From Silanimonas sp. (lineage in GTDB: Bacteria; Pseudomonadota; Gammaproteobacteria; Xanthomonadales; Xanthomonadaceae), in NCBI RefSeq assembly GCF_027530345.1, contig NZ_JAPZQK010000008.1, positions 62,001-126,000 of the forward strand: DNA of 64,000 bases, read 5' to 3'. The notes below the pieces were generated by a model. It did not search any database. It had not been told where the DNA came from and was given only the letters and a program-made list of their open reading frames with translations. Below, piece after piece: positions 1 to 8,063 of this stretch; the first letter of the stretch is position 1, and each line of letters begins with the position of its first letter. A program made the translations under genes and the position numbers.

Positions 1-348
1 CGCGCGCTGCGCGTCGGTGACCGTCTTGGTGGCCACCTCGTCAGCGGCCATGTGGATGGCGTCGGCGCGGTCGCCGCGGTGCACGACGACGCCCGCGGCC
101 AGCGCTGGCGCTTCGGTGCGCCCAAGGCCCTGCTGCGCTTCATCGCGCAGAAGGGGTCGATCGCGGTCGATGGCACGTCGCTGACGGTGAACGCGGTGGA
201 TGACGCCGGTTTCGAGGTGATGCTGGTGCCGCACACGTTGGCGCACACCGGCTTCGGCACGATGCCGACCGGCACGCCGGTCAATCTTGAAGTGGACACG
301 GTGGCGCGCTACGTCGCCCGCCTGCAGGAAACGGAGGGTTGGGCCTGA
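1..348 (+). CDS. ribE: Riboflavin synthase alpha subunit, 3' part
   Basis: The frame is open from base 1 and ends at TGA 346-348, so only the C-terminal 115 residues are present. The first codons read RALRVGDRLGGHLVSGHVDG, which contains the conserved GGHLVSGHVDG lumazine-binding motif of riboflavin synthase. Further on, KGSIAVDGTSLTVN is the second typical motif of the repeated lumazine-binding fold. The enzyme dismutates two 6,7-dimethyl-8-ribityllumazine molecules into riboflavin and a pyrimidine, in the cytosol. In related genomes ribE normally runs straight into ribBA and ribH. Here those genes lie 6.6 kb downstream, beyond an accessory block. The family is also called ribC in some species. 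Identification is firm; the start lies outside the window. Confidence 0.95.
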   Translation, partial: RALRVGDRLGGHLVSGHVDGVGAVAAVHDDARGQRWRFGAPKALLRFIAQKGSIAVDGTSLTVNAVDDAGFEVMLVPHTLAHTGFGTMPTGTPVNLEVDTVARYVARLQETEGWA

Positions 349-366
349 CGGGCCTTCCCTCTTGCC

Positions 367-383
367 GATCGGACGCGCCGATC
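367..383 (+). terminator. Possible hairpin after ribE
   Basis: GATCGG (367-372), loop ACGCG and CCGATC (378-383) form a 6-bp stem 19 bases after the ribE stop. There is no clear T tract, so this is only a weak terminator candidate. A second stem, CGGCCC/GGGCCG with loop TGA, sits at 490-504 before the cytochrome c' gene. Confidence 0.3.
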
Positions 384-564
384 ATCCGTTCCGCCGCATG
401 AAGCTCCGCTTGCAATCGAATCGCAACAGCGCACCAATCGTCCTGCGTCTTTGGCGCCGCACGCTCGTCTCTGGGCTTCCGGCGAAGTCCGGCCCTGAGG
501 GCCGAACGTCGGACGACCACGGTGCCGGCCCGCCGTCCGGCAGCGAAAGCAACGGAGAAAGTCG

Positions 565-1050
565 ATGAAAGCAAATCGTTTGTTTGGCCCGTTGGTCTTG
601 GTCGCCCTTTCCGGCACCTTTCTGGCCGTTGCTTCGGGCGCCTCGGCCCAAGCGGGCTCCACTCCGGCCGATCCGGTCGCCCAGGTCGAGGAGAGAAAGG
701 CCAACTTCAAGACGCTTGGGCGGGCGATGAATACCCTCGATACATTCGTCAAGGGCGAGGGCGGCACGGCCGAGGACGCCCGAGCGGCGGCGGCCACTCT
801 TGCAGAGACCGGGCGCCGTATCGGTGACTGGTGGCCTGAAGGAACGGCTGTCGGCGTTGGTGATAGCGAAGCAAAGCCCGAAATCTGGACGAAGAAGGCG
901 GAGTTCCTCGCCCTCCAGAAGCGCTTTGAGGCGACACTCCCCGGTCTGGTGCAGGCCGCCGCCACGGGCGATCGGGCCCGCATCGGCGCGGCCCTCAATG
1001 CCGTGGGCCGCGAGTGCGGGGCCTGCCACGACAGTTACAAGCTGGACTGA
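565..1050 (+). CDS. Cytochrome c' (periplasmic c-type haem protein)
   Basis: 161 residues. An N-terminal signal peptide (MKANR, hydrophobic core LFGPLVLVALSGTFLAV, cleavage probably after ASA near residue 29) sends it to the periplasm. The haem motif CGACH is at residues 151-155, ten residues from the C-terminus, followed by DSYK. That placement and a helical body of about 130 residues are diagnostic of cytochrome c', a four-helix-bundle haem protein that binds NO and CO. An RBS-like GGAGAAAG lies just upstream of ATG 565. The cytochrome b561 gene starts 5 bases after its stop, so the two are probably co-transcribed and exchange electrons across the inner membrane. The partner role is inferred; the family call is firm. 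Confidence 0.9.
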   Translation: MKANRLFGPLVLVALSGTFLAVASGASAQAGSTPADPVAQVEERKANFKTLGRAMNTLDTFVKGEGGTAEDARAAAATLAETGRRIGDWWPEGTAVGVGDSEAKPEIWTKKAEFLALQKRFEATLPGLVQAAATGDRARIGAALNAVGRECGACHDSYKLD

Positions 1051-1055
1051 TCCCC

Positions 1056-1757
1056 ATGACCGCCCCGGCTGATTCCGAGCGGTCTCCTTCGCCCACGTCC
1101 GAACGGTCCCTTCGCGTTTGGGACCTCCCGGTCCGGGTCGTCCACTGGGGGCTGGTCGTTTGTCTCGCCGGCTCCTGGTGGACGGCGGAGAACGAGGATT
1201 GGGAGCGCCATCTGCTGTTTGGCTATGGCGCACTCGGCTTGGTGGTGTTCCGTGTCGCCTGGGGGATGGTCGGAAGCGAGACCGCGCGCTTCCGGAGTTT
1301 CGTTCGCGGTCCGGCAGCCGTCCTCGCGCACCTTCGCGAACTCGCCCGCCCGGGGCCGCTTCCGGCCCATCCCGGGCACAATCCCGCCGGCGCGCTGGCC
1401 GTGATCCTGCTGCTGCTTCTGGTGGGTGTGCAGACGCTGTCCGGGCTGTTTCTCTCCGGCGGCGATCTCTTAGTGGTCGAAGCCCCCTTAAGCGGCTGGG
1501 TCGGCACGTACGTGACGCGCTGGCTGGGGGACGTGCACGAATGGGGGTTCACCTTGTTGCAGGCGGTGGTCGCCTTGCACATCGTGGCCGCGCTGGGCTA
1601 CGCCGTGCTCAAGCGCCGCAACCTCATCGTGCCCATGCTGACGGGGCGCGATGCCGATCTGCAGGGACCCGCGCCGTCCATGGCGCCTTTGTCGCGCGCC
1701 ATCGTCCTCGGGGCCCTCGTCGCCGCGGGCGTCTGGGCGCTGGTCCGCTTCGCCTGA
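1056..1757 (+). CDS. Cytochrome b561-type membrane haem protein
   Basis: 233 residues from ATG 1056. The frame opens earlier, but those codons lie inside the cytochrome c' gene. The sequence has a cytosolic N-terminus with the typical VWDLPVRVVHWGLVV entry helix and four predicted membrane helices. Candidate haem-ligand histidines are VHWG in helix 1, the HLLFGYGALG region in helix 2 and HEWGFTLLQAVVALHIVAAL in the last pair. This fits the dihaem cytochrome b561/Ni-hydrogenase b-type family, which passes electrons between the quinone pool and periplasmic acceptors. The pair with cytochrome c' recurs in proteobacteria and suggests transfer to or from that protein. Physiological donor and acceptor are not evident. 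Confidence 0.88.
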   Translation: MTAPADSERSPSPTSERSLRVWDLPVRVVHWGLVVCLAGSWWTAENEDWERHLLFGYGALGLVVFRVAWGMVGSETARFRSFVRGPAAVLAHLRELARPGPLPAHPGHNPAGALAVILLLLLVGVQTLSGLFLSGGDLLVVEAPLSGWVGTYVTRWLGDVHEWGFTLLQAVVALHIVAALGYAVLKRRNLIVPMLTGRDADLQGPAPSMAPLSRAIVLGALVAAGVWALVRFA

Positions 1758-1817
1758 TGCCTTCGAGCAAGGCCGGCGGTGTTTCGCGACACCGCTGGCC
1801 CATCCTCATCGGGCTGA

Positions 1818-3938
1818 TCAGAAACGGCCGTTGAACGAGAGCAGCACGCGCGTGTTGCGATTCAGCGCCCGCGATGCCGAGCCCGCGACCACGCCGTCCG
1901 CCCGGCTTCCGGCATAGAAGACGCGTTCCCGGCCGATGTCGTACTCGTTGGCGTTGTCGACCTCGAACCGGAACTTCCCGCGTGCCACCGCATACTCCGC
2001 GAACAGACCCAGCGAGGGGGTTTCCCCGAAGCGCAGGGTCTGGTCATAGAAGTAGCGCGTTTGGCTCGACGACCAGTCCACGTTCGCCCCCCAGGCGAAG
2101 GGCGAGTCGAGGACGTCATGGCGCAGCGCGAGTGCGTGCTGCTGCTCCGGGGCCCAGACCTGTCCGGGTTTCGGCTGCAGGCGCCGTTGCAGGCCGGTGA
2201 TCGGGTCGGTGACGCGGCTGTGCTGGTACGTCCCGGCATACGTGAGCGTGACCTCCCCGGAATCGCCGAGCGGGAGCATTTTCTCCAGAGGCAGGCTCAG
2301 GTCCAGCGAAACCCCCCATTCGCGGCCGCGGCCGATGTTCCCCGGGCCGTCGACCACCGACACGATCGCGCCCGTGCCGTCGCGAATCGTGATCGGAACC
2401 AAGTCCTGCGTATCGTCGATGTGCGCCACCCATCCGCGGACTTGGCCACTGCCCCTGCCCAGCCACGCGCGACGCAGCGTTGCCGTCAAGGTCGAGGTCC
2501 GTTGCGGCACCAGGTCGGCATTCCCGGCATCGACCAAGGCGCCCAGGCCGAGATCGACAGACGTCGCGTAGTCGTTGAAATCAAGCTGCGCCGCCCGTCG
2601 TTCGAAGCGCAGGTCCAGGGTCGTGGCAGGGTCGAGCGTCCACGTCGACACGAGGCGGGGCTTCCAGAACAGGAACCGTCGGCTGGCCGACGCGTCGCCA
2701 CGGACGCGAAGCGTCGATCGCTCGGCGATCATCGCGGCCTCGATCTTCCATGTCGGACGGATCGACCACACGTCGGAGATGAAAGGTTCAATTCGGAGTT
2801 CGCTGACATCGACGTTCGACGCGGGCAGCGGGGGAAGGCCCGCGATCGCGCTGGTGAAGCGGCCGCGAAGTTGGTTGCGGACCGCCTCGACGCCGAACTG
2901 GATCGAATGGCGGTCGCCGGCGGCGACGGTGTTGCCGATCCGCAGGATGGCTTCATCCTCGCGGTTGTCGTTGCGTGAGCTCTGCGACAGTGCGGAAAGG
3001 CCCGGTCCAGACCGCGAAAGATCGTTGCGGGACACGATGTCGTACCTACTGAACAGCCCCACCAGCTTGGTGGTGATCGATCGCGTGGGGCTGAACTCAA
3101 GGTCCGCCCCCAGCTCGAAACCGTCGCGGTTCGTCGGCGATCCGCTTTCGAGCACTTCCCGACCCTGCAAGGCCCCCTGCGGGTTGAAGACGTCGCTGAT
3201 CCGGACCGTCGTGTACGAATCACGATCGAGCTTTGCATTGACCCCCCAGTGCGCTGATCCCACGGCGCCGCGGACGGTGCCGGTCACGGCGGTTTGCCTG
3301 CTGTCGCTGTCGATGCCGATCCCCAGAATGCGATCGGCCCGGCGTGCGGCGTCGTAGTTCGTTTCGGCCCCGGACAGCTGGTACAGGTCGTTCCGGTAAT
3401 CCAGGCCGAGCTCGAACTGCGTTCCTCTCCGCTCGAAGGACAGCGAAGACTGGCCGAACGGCCGGGCGATGCCGTCCTCGTCGACGCCGAGGCCCAGCGT
3501 GTAGGTGCCGTTGGCCCCGGTGCTCGCACTCCGGACGACATTCACGATACGGCTTTGGCCTTGCGCTTCCTGGTTGACGCCGGCGCGCTCGACCAGCTCG
3601 ATCCTCGTGACGCGATCGGCGGGGATGCGGGCGAGGAGCGTGCGGATGTCGTCGGACTTGGTGGACGGCCTTTTGCCATCGATCAGGATGTTGCCGGCAT
3701 TGGTGCCGAAGCCGCGTTCCGTGCCGACTTCGGCGATCGTGAATCCTGGGACGCGTTCGACCATCTGCAGGGCGTTCACCGGCGCGGACGAAGCGAAGAA
3801 TTCCGGTTCAAAGATGCGCGTTCCCGCTTCCGTTGCCGAGGCATCCTCGGCCTGCGCGAGTGTCGGTGGGCTGAGGGCGAGGGCGATGGAAAGCGCCAGA
3901 AGGTTGAGGGCGCGGTGGCGATCCGGTGACGCGGGCAT
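1818..3938 (-). CDS. TonB-dependent outer-membrane receptor
   Basis: 706 residues from ATG 3938. An ATG 11 codons earlier is in frame but puts charged residues before the signal. A signal peptide (HRALNLLALSIALALSPPTLAQA) precedes a plug domain with the motifs NILIDGKRPS and IPADRVTRIELVE. A long beta-barrel part follows, rich in alternating aromatic and polar residues and ending in the C-terminal Phe (LLSFNGRF) expected for BAM recognition. I see no clear TonB box or STN domain. The substrate is unknown; this plug type is common in xanthomonad receptors for carbohydrates, siderophores or degraded polymers. The gene lies 109 bases downstream of a sensor-kinase gene on the same strand, so that two-component pair may control it. 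Confidence 0.88.
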   Translation of the reverse strand: MPASPDRHRALNLLALSIALALSPPTLAQAEDASATEAGTRIFEPEFFASSAPVNALQMVERVPGFTIAEVGTERGFGTNAGNILIDGKRPSTKSDDIRTLLARIPADRVTRIELVERAGVNQEAQGQSRIVNVVRSASTGANGTYTLGLGVDEDGIARPFGQSSLSFERRGTQFELGLDYRNDLYQLSGAETNYDAARRADRILGIGIDSDSRQTAVTGTVRGAVGSAHWGVNAKLDRDSYTTVRISDVFNPQGALQGREVLESGSPTNRDGFELGADLEFSPTRSITTKLVGLFSRYDIVSRNDLSRSGPGLSALSQSSRNDNREDEAILRIGNTVAAGDRHSIQFGVEAVRNQLRGRFTSAIAGLPPLPASNVDVSELRIEPFISDVWSIRPTWKIEAAMIAERSTLRVRGDASASRRFLFWKPRLVSTWTLDPATTLDLRFERRAAQLDFNDYATSVDLGLGALVDAGNADLVPQRTSTLTATLRRAWLGRGSGQVRGWVAHIDDTQDLVPITIRDGTGAIVSVVDGPGNIGRGREWGVSLDLSLPLEKMLPLGDSGEVTLTYAGTYQHSRVTDPITGLQRRLQPKPGQVWAPEQQHALALRHDVLDSPFAWGANVDWSSSQTRYFYDQTLRFGETPSLGLFAEYAVARGKFRFEVDNANEYDIGRERVFYAGSRADGVVAGSASRALNRNTRVLLSFNGRF

Positions 3939-4047
3939 GTCGACGTTCTCGTGCAGGGTTGGTGCATGCACGATGGCGTCGTGGAATTTCGGGAGAATGC
4001 GCTCTCGATTGCGGGACCGTTGCGCGCGGGCCGCGTTGCCTTCTCGT

Positions 4048-5193
4048 TCAGTTGATCGACTTCGCGATCGTCAGCGTCGCGCGGGCCCCGCCGCCCGCGG
4101 CATCGTCGAGCACGAGCGAGCCGTGATGCGCCCGTGCGATCGCCTGCACGATGGCAAGGCCAAGGCCCGTGCGTTTGCTGCGCTCTCGGGTCGCGGAGTC
4201 GCCGGTGACGAACGGCTCCTTGAGCGCCTCGGGATCGCTGACCGGCCAGCCGCGACCGTCATCGACGACGATGATCCGGCATTGATCGCCGACGTCTTCC
4301 ACCGTGATGGTCACCCGGGTGGCGCCAGCGTGCTGGATCGCGTTCTCGACCAGGTTGGAGATCGCCCGTTCCAGACGGGCGGGATCGGCGTCGGCGATCA
4401 CCCGCCCTCTGCTCTGTCGCGTCAGGTCCACGCGGTGTTCCTCCGCCATCGGCTCGAGGCAGTGGATCACCGCATCGACGACGTCGTCGACCGACGTCGG
4501 GGCGCGCTCAAGCGAGAACCCGATGCCCTGGCTGTCGCAGAGCATGCTCAGGTCGCTGGCGAGGCGCTCGATCTGCGAAACCTGGCCGAGCAGGCTGTCG
4601 AAGAACACCCCATCGGCGACGAACACCTTGTCCTTCGCGCCCATCAATCGGGCGCGGATCACCGCCAAGGGCGTGCGCAGTTCGTGCGCGATGCCGTTCG
4701 ACCGCAGGCGGAGGTCGCGATCCGCGGCGGCCAGTGATTCGGTCATGAGCGCGAAGTCGCCGATCAGGTCGCCGACCTCGCGCGGACCGGAACGCGGCGG
4801 CAGCAGCGCGGTGTCGCGCGATCCACCGGCGATCGCCCGGACGGCCCGCGACAGTCCGATGATCGGCGCGGCGATGCCACCCGCCAACTTGAACGCCAAG
4901 GCTCCGCCGATCAACGCGGTGGCGACGATCACGGTGGTCAGGGCCGCGTGGTAATTGAGGTTCCAGCGCTCGATGCCATGCTGGCTCTCGAAGGAGCGGA
5001 CGATGCCGGAGCAACTTCCGTAGGCCTCGGTGAGCTTGCGCAACGTCTCCTGCTCCTGCGCCGGCAGCGATGCCATGAAGAGGTAATCGCGCAGCCAGTA
5101 CAGCACGTCGGGGACGAAGGCGGCGATCAGGGCCGCCGCCACGCTGATCGCGATCGCTAGGCAGGCGATTTGCATCCGCAAGGAATTCATCAT
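4048..5193 (-). CDS. HAMP-domain sensor histidine kinase, BaeS-like
   Basis: 381 residues. Two membrane helices (about 7-30 and 84-107) flank a short periplasmic loop of roughly 50 residues. A HAMP segment follows, then the H-box SNGIAHELRTPLAVI with phospho-acceptor His170, the N-box NLVENAIQH, the G1 box DDGRGW and the G2 box RTGLGLAIV. All catalytic motifs are intact. The start ATG overlaps the stop of the response-regulator gene as ATGA (5190-5193), so the pair is translationally coupled. The small sensor loop holds two cysteines near residues 61 and 189-190 of the whole protein, of which only the first is periplasmic. The stimulus is unknown. Likely targets are itself and the adjacent TonB-dependent receptor. 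Confidence 0.93.
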   Translation of the reverse strand: MMNSLRMQIACLAIAISVAAALIAAFVPDVLYWLRDYLFMASLPAQEQETLRKLTEAYGSCSGIVRSFESQHGIERWNLNYHAALTTVIVATALIGGALAFKLAGGIAAPIIGLSRAVRAIAGGSRDTALLPPRSGPREVGDLIGDFALMTESLAAADRDLRLRSNGIAHELRTPLAVIRARLMGAKDKVFVADGVFFDSLLGQVSQIERLASDLSMLCDSQGIGFSLERAPTSVDDVVDAVIHCLEPMAEEHRVDLTRQSRGRVIADADPARLERAISNLVENAIQHAGATRVTITVEDVGDQCRIIVVDDGRGWPVSDPEALKEPFVTGDSATRERSKRTGLGLAIVQAIARAHHGSLVLDDAAGGGARATLTIAKSIN

Positions 5194-5885
5194 TCGATGT
5201 CCAGCCTGTAGCCTTCACCGCGGATGGCGACGATCCTGACCGAGTCGACAATGGCGATCTTGGCGCGCAGTCGGCTGATGTGGGCGTCGACGCCCCGGTC
5301 GGCCGCCACTTCGCTCAGCACGGCATCGCCCAATTCTGCCCGCGTGAACATCCGGCCCGGGCGACGTGCCATGGTCGTGAGGAGTCGGAACTCCGTCGGG
5401 GTCAGGTTGATCAGCTTGTCGTTGGCGAACGCACGCCGGCTTTCGACTTCGATGCGCAGCCCCCCGTGGACGATGGGCGGGGTCGATGCAAGTTGCTTGG
5501 CGCCCTCCTGCCGGCGCAGCACGGCCGCGGCGCGTGCGACGACCTCGAGCGGGTTGAAGGGCTTGACGATGTAGTCGTCCGCACCAAGCCGGAATCCCGC
5601 GAGGCGGTCGATGTCGTCCCCCAAGGCGCTGATCAGGATGATTGGCGTCCCCGCGTCGCTTTCCCGCTCCGACACCAGAACCGAGAGGCCGTCTTTGTTT
5701 GGCATGCGGATGTCGAGGAGGATGAGGTCAGGCCGCCACCGATGGGCTTCTTCGCTGGCGATCCGGCCATCGGGGGCGACCCTGACGATGGCGCCTTCTT
5801 TCGCCATGTAGGCGCGAAGAACATCCGCCAAGTCCGGTTCGTCCTCGGCGATGAGAATCTTGCGGCCTTCGAGCGGGTTCTTCAC
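5190..5885 (-). CDS. OmpR-family response regulator
   Basis: An N-terminal receiver domain contains ILIAEDEPDLADVL, the phospho-acceptor Asp in LILLDIRMP and the KPF lysine motif. A C-terminal winged helix includes LTPTEFRLLTTMARRPGRMF and RGVDAHISRLRAKI. The ADDYIVKPFNPLEVVARAAAVLRR stretch (quoted to locate it: D and K invariant) resembles BaeR. The start is uncertain: GTG 5885 begins VKNPLEGRKILIAEDEP, and a TTG at 5912 would add nine residues. Neither has a strong RBS, and GTG 5885 is preferred by codon type. The gene is first in the order regulator, kinase, TonB-dependent receptor on the minus strand. Confidence 0.92.
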   Translation of the reverse strand: MKNPLEGRKILIAEDEPDLADVLRAYMAKEGAIVRVAPDGRIASEEAHRWRPDLILLDIRMPNKDGLSVLVSERESDAGTPIILISALGDDIDRLAGFRLGADDYIVKPFNPLEVVARAAAVLRRQEGAKQLASTPPIVHGGLRIEVESRRAFANDKLINLTPTEFRLLTTMARRPGRMFTRAELGDAVLSEVAADRGVDAHISRLRAKIAIVDSVRIVAIRGEGYRLDIE

Positions 5886-6069
5886 GGACGTTCCGGACGA
5901 CGTTGGGTGCAAGCATTGCTCAGGGGACCCCGGCGGTAAACGCCATGGGCGTGGTGATGCTATCGCTAGAGCCGATCAGCGTCTGCCAGAGTGGCAGAGC
6001 CGGGAGAGAAAACGGTGATGCTCGGCGCATGCACTCCAAAGGACGCCGCGTTGAACGCGAGCATGGCTT

Positions 6070-6636
6070 TCACCGAGTATCGCTGTCGTGCTTGATGCTG
6101 GCGTCCACGCCGCCGAACCACGCCATGCCGGAATCGCCATAGATCGACGCACCCACAAGCACGGTGTTCGTTTCGGGCGGCAGCCTCAGCTCGATGCTGT
6201 GGCGACGAAAGCGCTTGTCGGCCGGCAGGTCAAGCTCGTATGAGTTCGCATAACCAATGCTCCTGCCTTCCTTGTCAAAGGCGCGGGCCCACACGCCGAC
6301 TGCGGCGGTGGCCGTGTCGCGTGCTAGCCAGCCTTCAATGACAACCGTCGCGCCATTGACCCGATCACCACGCAGGCGTTGGACGATGCCGGCATAGGGT
6401 GCGCCCTTTGCGAACGTGACTCTGAGCGAGTTCAAGCCATCTCGTGTCACGGCAGGGTCGGATGCGACCTCGACCGCCGTTCCATCCAGACTCCATCCAC
6501 GGGGTGCGCCTGAGGCATCGACCGCCTGCAGCGTTGGATTGGCGACAAGAGGGGGCGATGCCGTTTGCGCCGCCACGAGAATGGAGGGGTGCGCGCCGAG
6601 CGTTGCGACCATCATGAGTACGAGCATGCGCAGCAA
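6070..6636 (-). CDS. Secreted protein of unknown function, carbohydrate-binding-module-like fold
   Basis: 188 residues. The start is set by an AGGAG seven bases upstream of TTG 6636; ATG 6627 is in frame but 16 bases away. A signal peptide (MLRMLVLMMVATLGAHPSILVAAQ) leads to a beta-rich domain with NPTLQAVDASGAPRGWSL, WLARDTATAAVGVWARAFD and a final MAWFGGVDASI. That pattern (GW early, mid-strand WxR, closing phrase about a difference in state) is seen in jelly-roll carbohydrate-binding-like domains that sit next to peptidase or glycosidase domains. Here no catalytic domain is attached, so it may be a stand-alone periplasmic binding protein. No specific function can be given. Confidence 0.7.
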   Translation of the reverse strand: MLRMLVLMMVATLGAHPSILVAAQTASPPLVANPTLQAVDASGAPRGWSLDGTAVEVASDPAVTRDGLNSLRVTFAKGAPYAGIVQRLRGDRVNGATVVIEGWLARDTATAAVGVWARAFDKEGRSIGYANSYELDLPADKRFRRHSIELRLPPETNTVLVGASIYGDSGMAWFGGVDASIKHDSDTR

Positions 6637-6941
6637 GGTGGATCTCCTGGTGAAGCCCGGCGTGAAGAGCGAGTGCAGGCCGCGACGTCTGGGCCGGAGT
6701 CGGGGCGAGCGGCCACGGTGGCCAGCCGGAGTGGAGCTTGCTTGCGAAGCGTCCCGTGAGGATTGAGGCGGTATTGCGATTCGATTGCGAGGCGCGCGGA
6801 GCGGACACGACGATGGCGTGCCAAGTCCCCAGCTCGGCGTGAGGGTAAACTTACGCCCCCGACCCGCGGCGCCTTCCCGGGTATCCCCAGAGAACGGCGT
6901 TGGTTCGCCTGACTCGCCCGACGTAAGCGGAGAGGTCCACG
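6637..6941. other. 305-bp intergenic region between secreted protein gene and ribBA
   Basis: This divergent region holds the RBS of the minus-strand gene at its left end and the ribBA leader at its right end. A -10-like TAAACT lies at 6846-6851 and would give a ribBA leader of about 85 bases. I looked for the conserved core of an FMN (RFN) riboswitch and did not find it. No RNA gene or repeat was seen. Confidence 0.6.
6846..6851 (+). promoter_or_regulatory. Putative -10 element of ribBA
   Basis: TAAACT 90 bases before the ribBA start. The same hexamer occurs in front of ribH at 9520-9525. No convincing -35 was found at standard spacing. Confidence 0.35.
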
Positions 6942-8063
6942 ATGGCTGGTGTTGGTTCTTCCACGGAGCCGAATTGCTTCGCGACGATCCCCGAGATCCT
7001 CGAGGACATCCGCGCCGGCAAAATGGTGGTCATCGTCGACGACGAGGACCGCGAGAACGAAGGCGACCTCATCATGGCCGCCGAGTTGGTGCGGCCGTCC
7101 GACATCAACTTCATGGTCACGCACGCGCGCGGCCTCGTGTGCCTGTCGCTGACGCGCGAGCGCTGCCGCCAGCTCGGCCTTGGCCCGATGGTGGTGAGCA
7201 ACACCTCGCCGCACCACACCAACTTCACGGTGAGCATCGAGGCCGCCGAGGGCGTCACCACCGGCATCAGCGCCTACGATCGCGCGCACACCATCCGCAC
7301 CGCGGTGCGCCCCGACGCCGCGCCCGAAGACCTCTCGCAGCCGGGGCACATCTTCCCGCTGATGGCCCAGCCCGGCGGCGTGCTCACGCGCACTGGCCAC
7401 ACCGAGGCGGCCAGCGATCTTGCGATGCTGGCCGGGCTGGAGCCAGCCGGCGTGCTGGTCGAGATCCTCAACCCCGACGGCTCGATGGCGCGCCGCCCCG
7501 AGCTCGAGGTGTTCGCCCGCGAGCACGGCTTGAAGATCGGCTCGATCGAGGACCTCATCCGCTACCGGCTCGCGACGGAACACACCGTGGAGCGCGTCGA
7601 CGAGCGCGCCATCGAGACGGCGCATGGCCCGTTCCGCCTGCTCACCTATCGCGACCGGATCTCGCGCGAACTGCATTTCGCCCTGGTGCGCGGCACGCCC
7701 TCGGGCGACCGACCGACCCTCGTCCGCGTGCACGTGAAGAACCCGCTGGCCGACGTGCTGCGCTGGCGCCGCCCGGATTTCGGCGGCTCGGCCGACGAGG
7801 CCATGGCGCGCATCGCCGCGGAAGGCGAGGGCGTGCTGGTGGTGCTGGCCGACGCCGTCACCCCAGACGCCCTGCTGGCGCGCATCACCGAGCAACCCGA
7901 GGCCGGCACGGGCAAGGTGCAGGAGTGGCGGCGCAACGGTGCGGGCTCGCAGATCCTTGCCGACCTCGGCCTGAAGCACTTGCGCGTGCTCGGCACGCCG
8001 CGCAAGCAGATCGGTCTCGGTGGCTACGGCCTCGACGTGGTCGAGTACCTGCCGCTGCGCTGA
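6942..8063 (+). CDS. ribB: RibBA-type protein: DHBP synthase with degenerate GTP cyclohydrolase II domain
   Basis: 373 residues with an AGAGG RBS ahead of ATG 6942. Residues 15-215 are a complete 3,4-dihydroxy-2-butanone-4-phosphate synthase domain: DDEDRENEGDLIMAAE holds the acidic metal-binding cluster, and THARGLVC, SIEAAEGVTTGISAYDRA and GHTEAASDLAMLAGL are canonical. It converts ribulose 5-phosphate to DHBP and formate. Residues 220-373 align in outline with GTP cyclohydrolase II, but where active enzymes have three zinc-binding cysteines this protein reads VRVHVKNPLADVLRW with no Cys. The domain is therefore unlikely to open GTP, and a separate ribA should exist elsewhere. Similar RibBX proteins are known in proteobacteria. 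The stop abuts the stop of the convergent DUF389 gene. Confidence 0.93.
   Translation: MAGVGSSTEPNCFATIPEILEDIRAGKMVVIVDDEDRENEGDLIMAAELVRPSDINFMVTHARGLVCLSLTRERCRQLGLGPMVVSNTSPHHTNFTVSIEAAEGVTTGISAYDRAHTIRTAVRPDAAPEDLSQPGHIFPLMAQPGGVLTRTGHTEAASDLAMLAGLEPAGVLVEILNPDGSMARRPELEVFAREHGLKIGSIEDLIRYRLATEHTVERVDERAIETAHGPFRLLTYRDRISRELHFALVRGTPSGDRPTLVRVHVKNPLADVLRWRRPDFGGSADEAMARIAAEGEGVLVVLADAVTPDALLARITEQPEAGTGKVQEWRRNGAGSQILADLGLKHLRVLGTPRKQIGLGGYGLDVVEYLPLR

Noticed and set aside
6852-6941. FMN riboswitch before ribBA
   Set aside because: The leader is too short and lacks the conserved RFN core; no matching helices were found.
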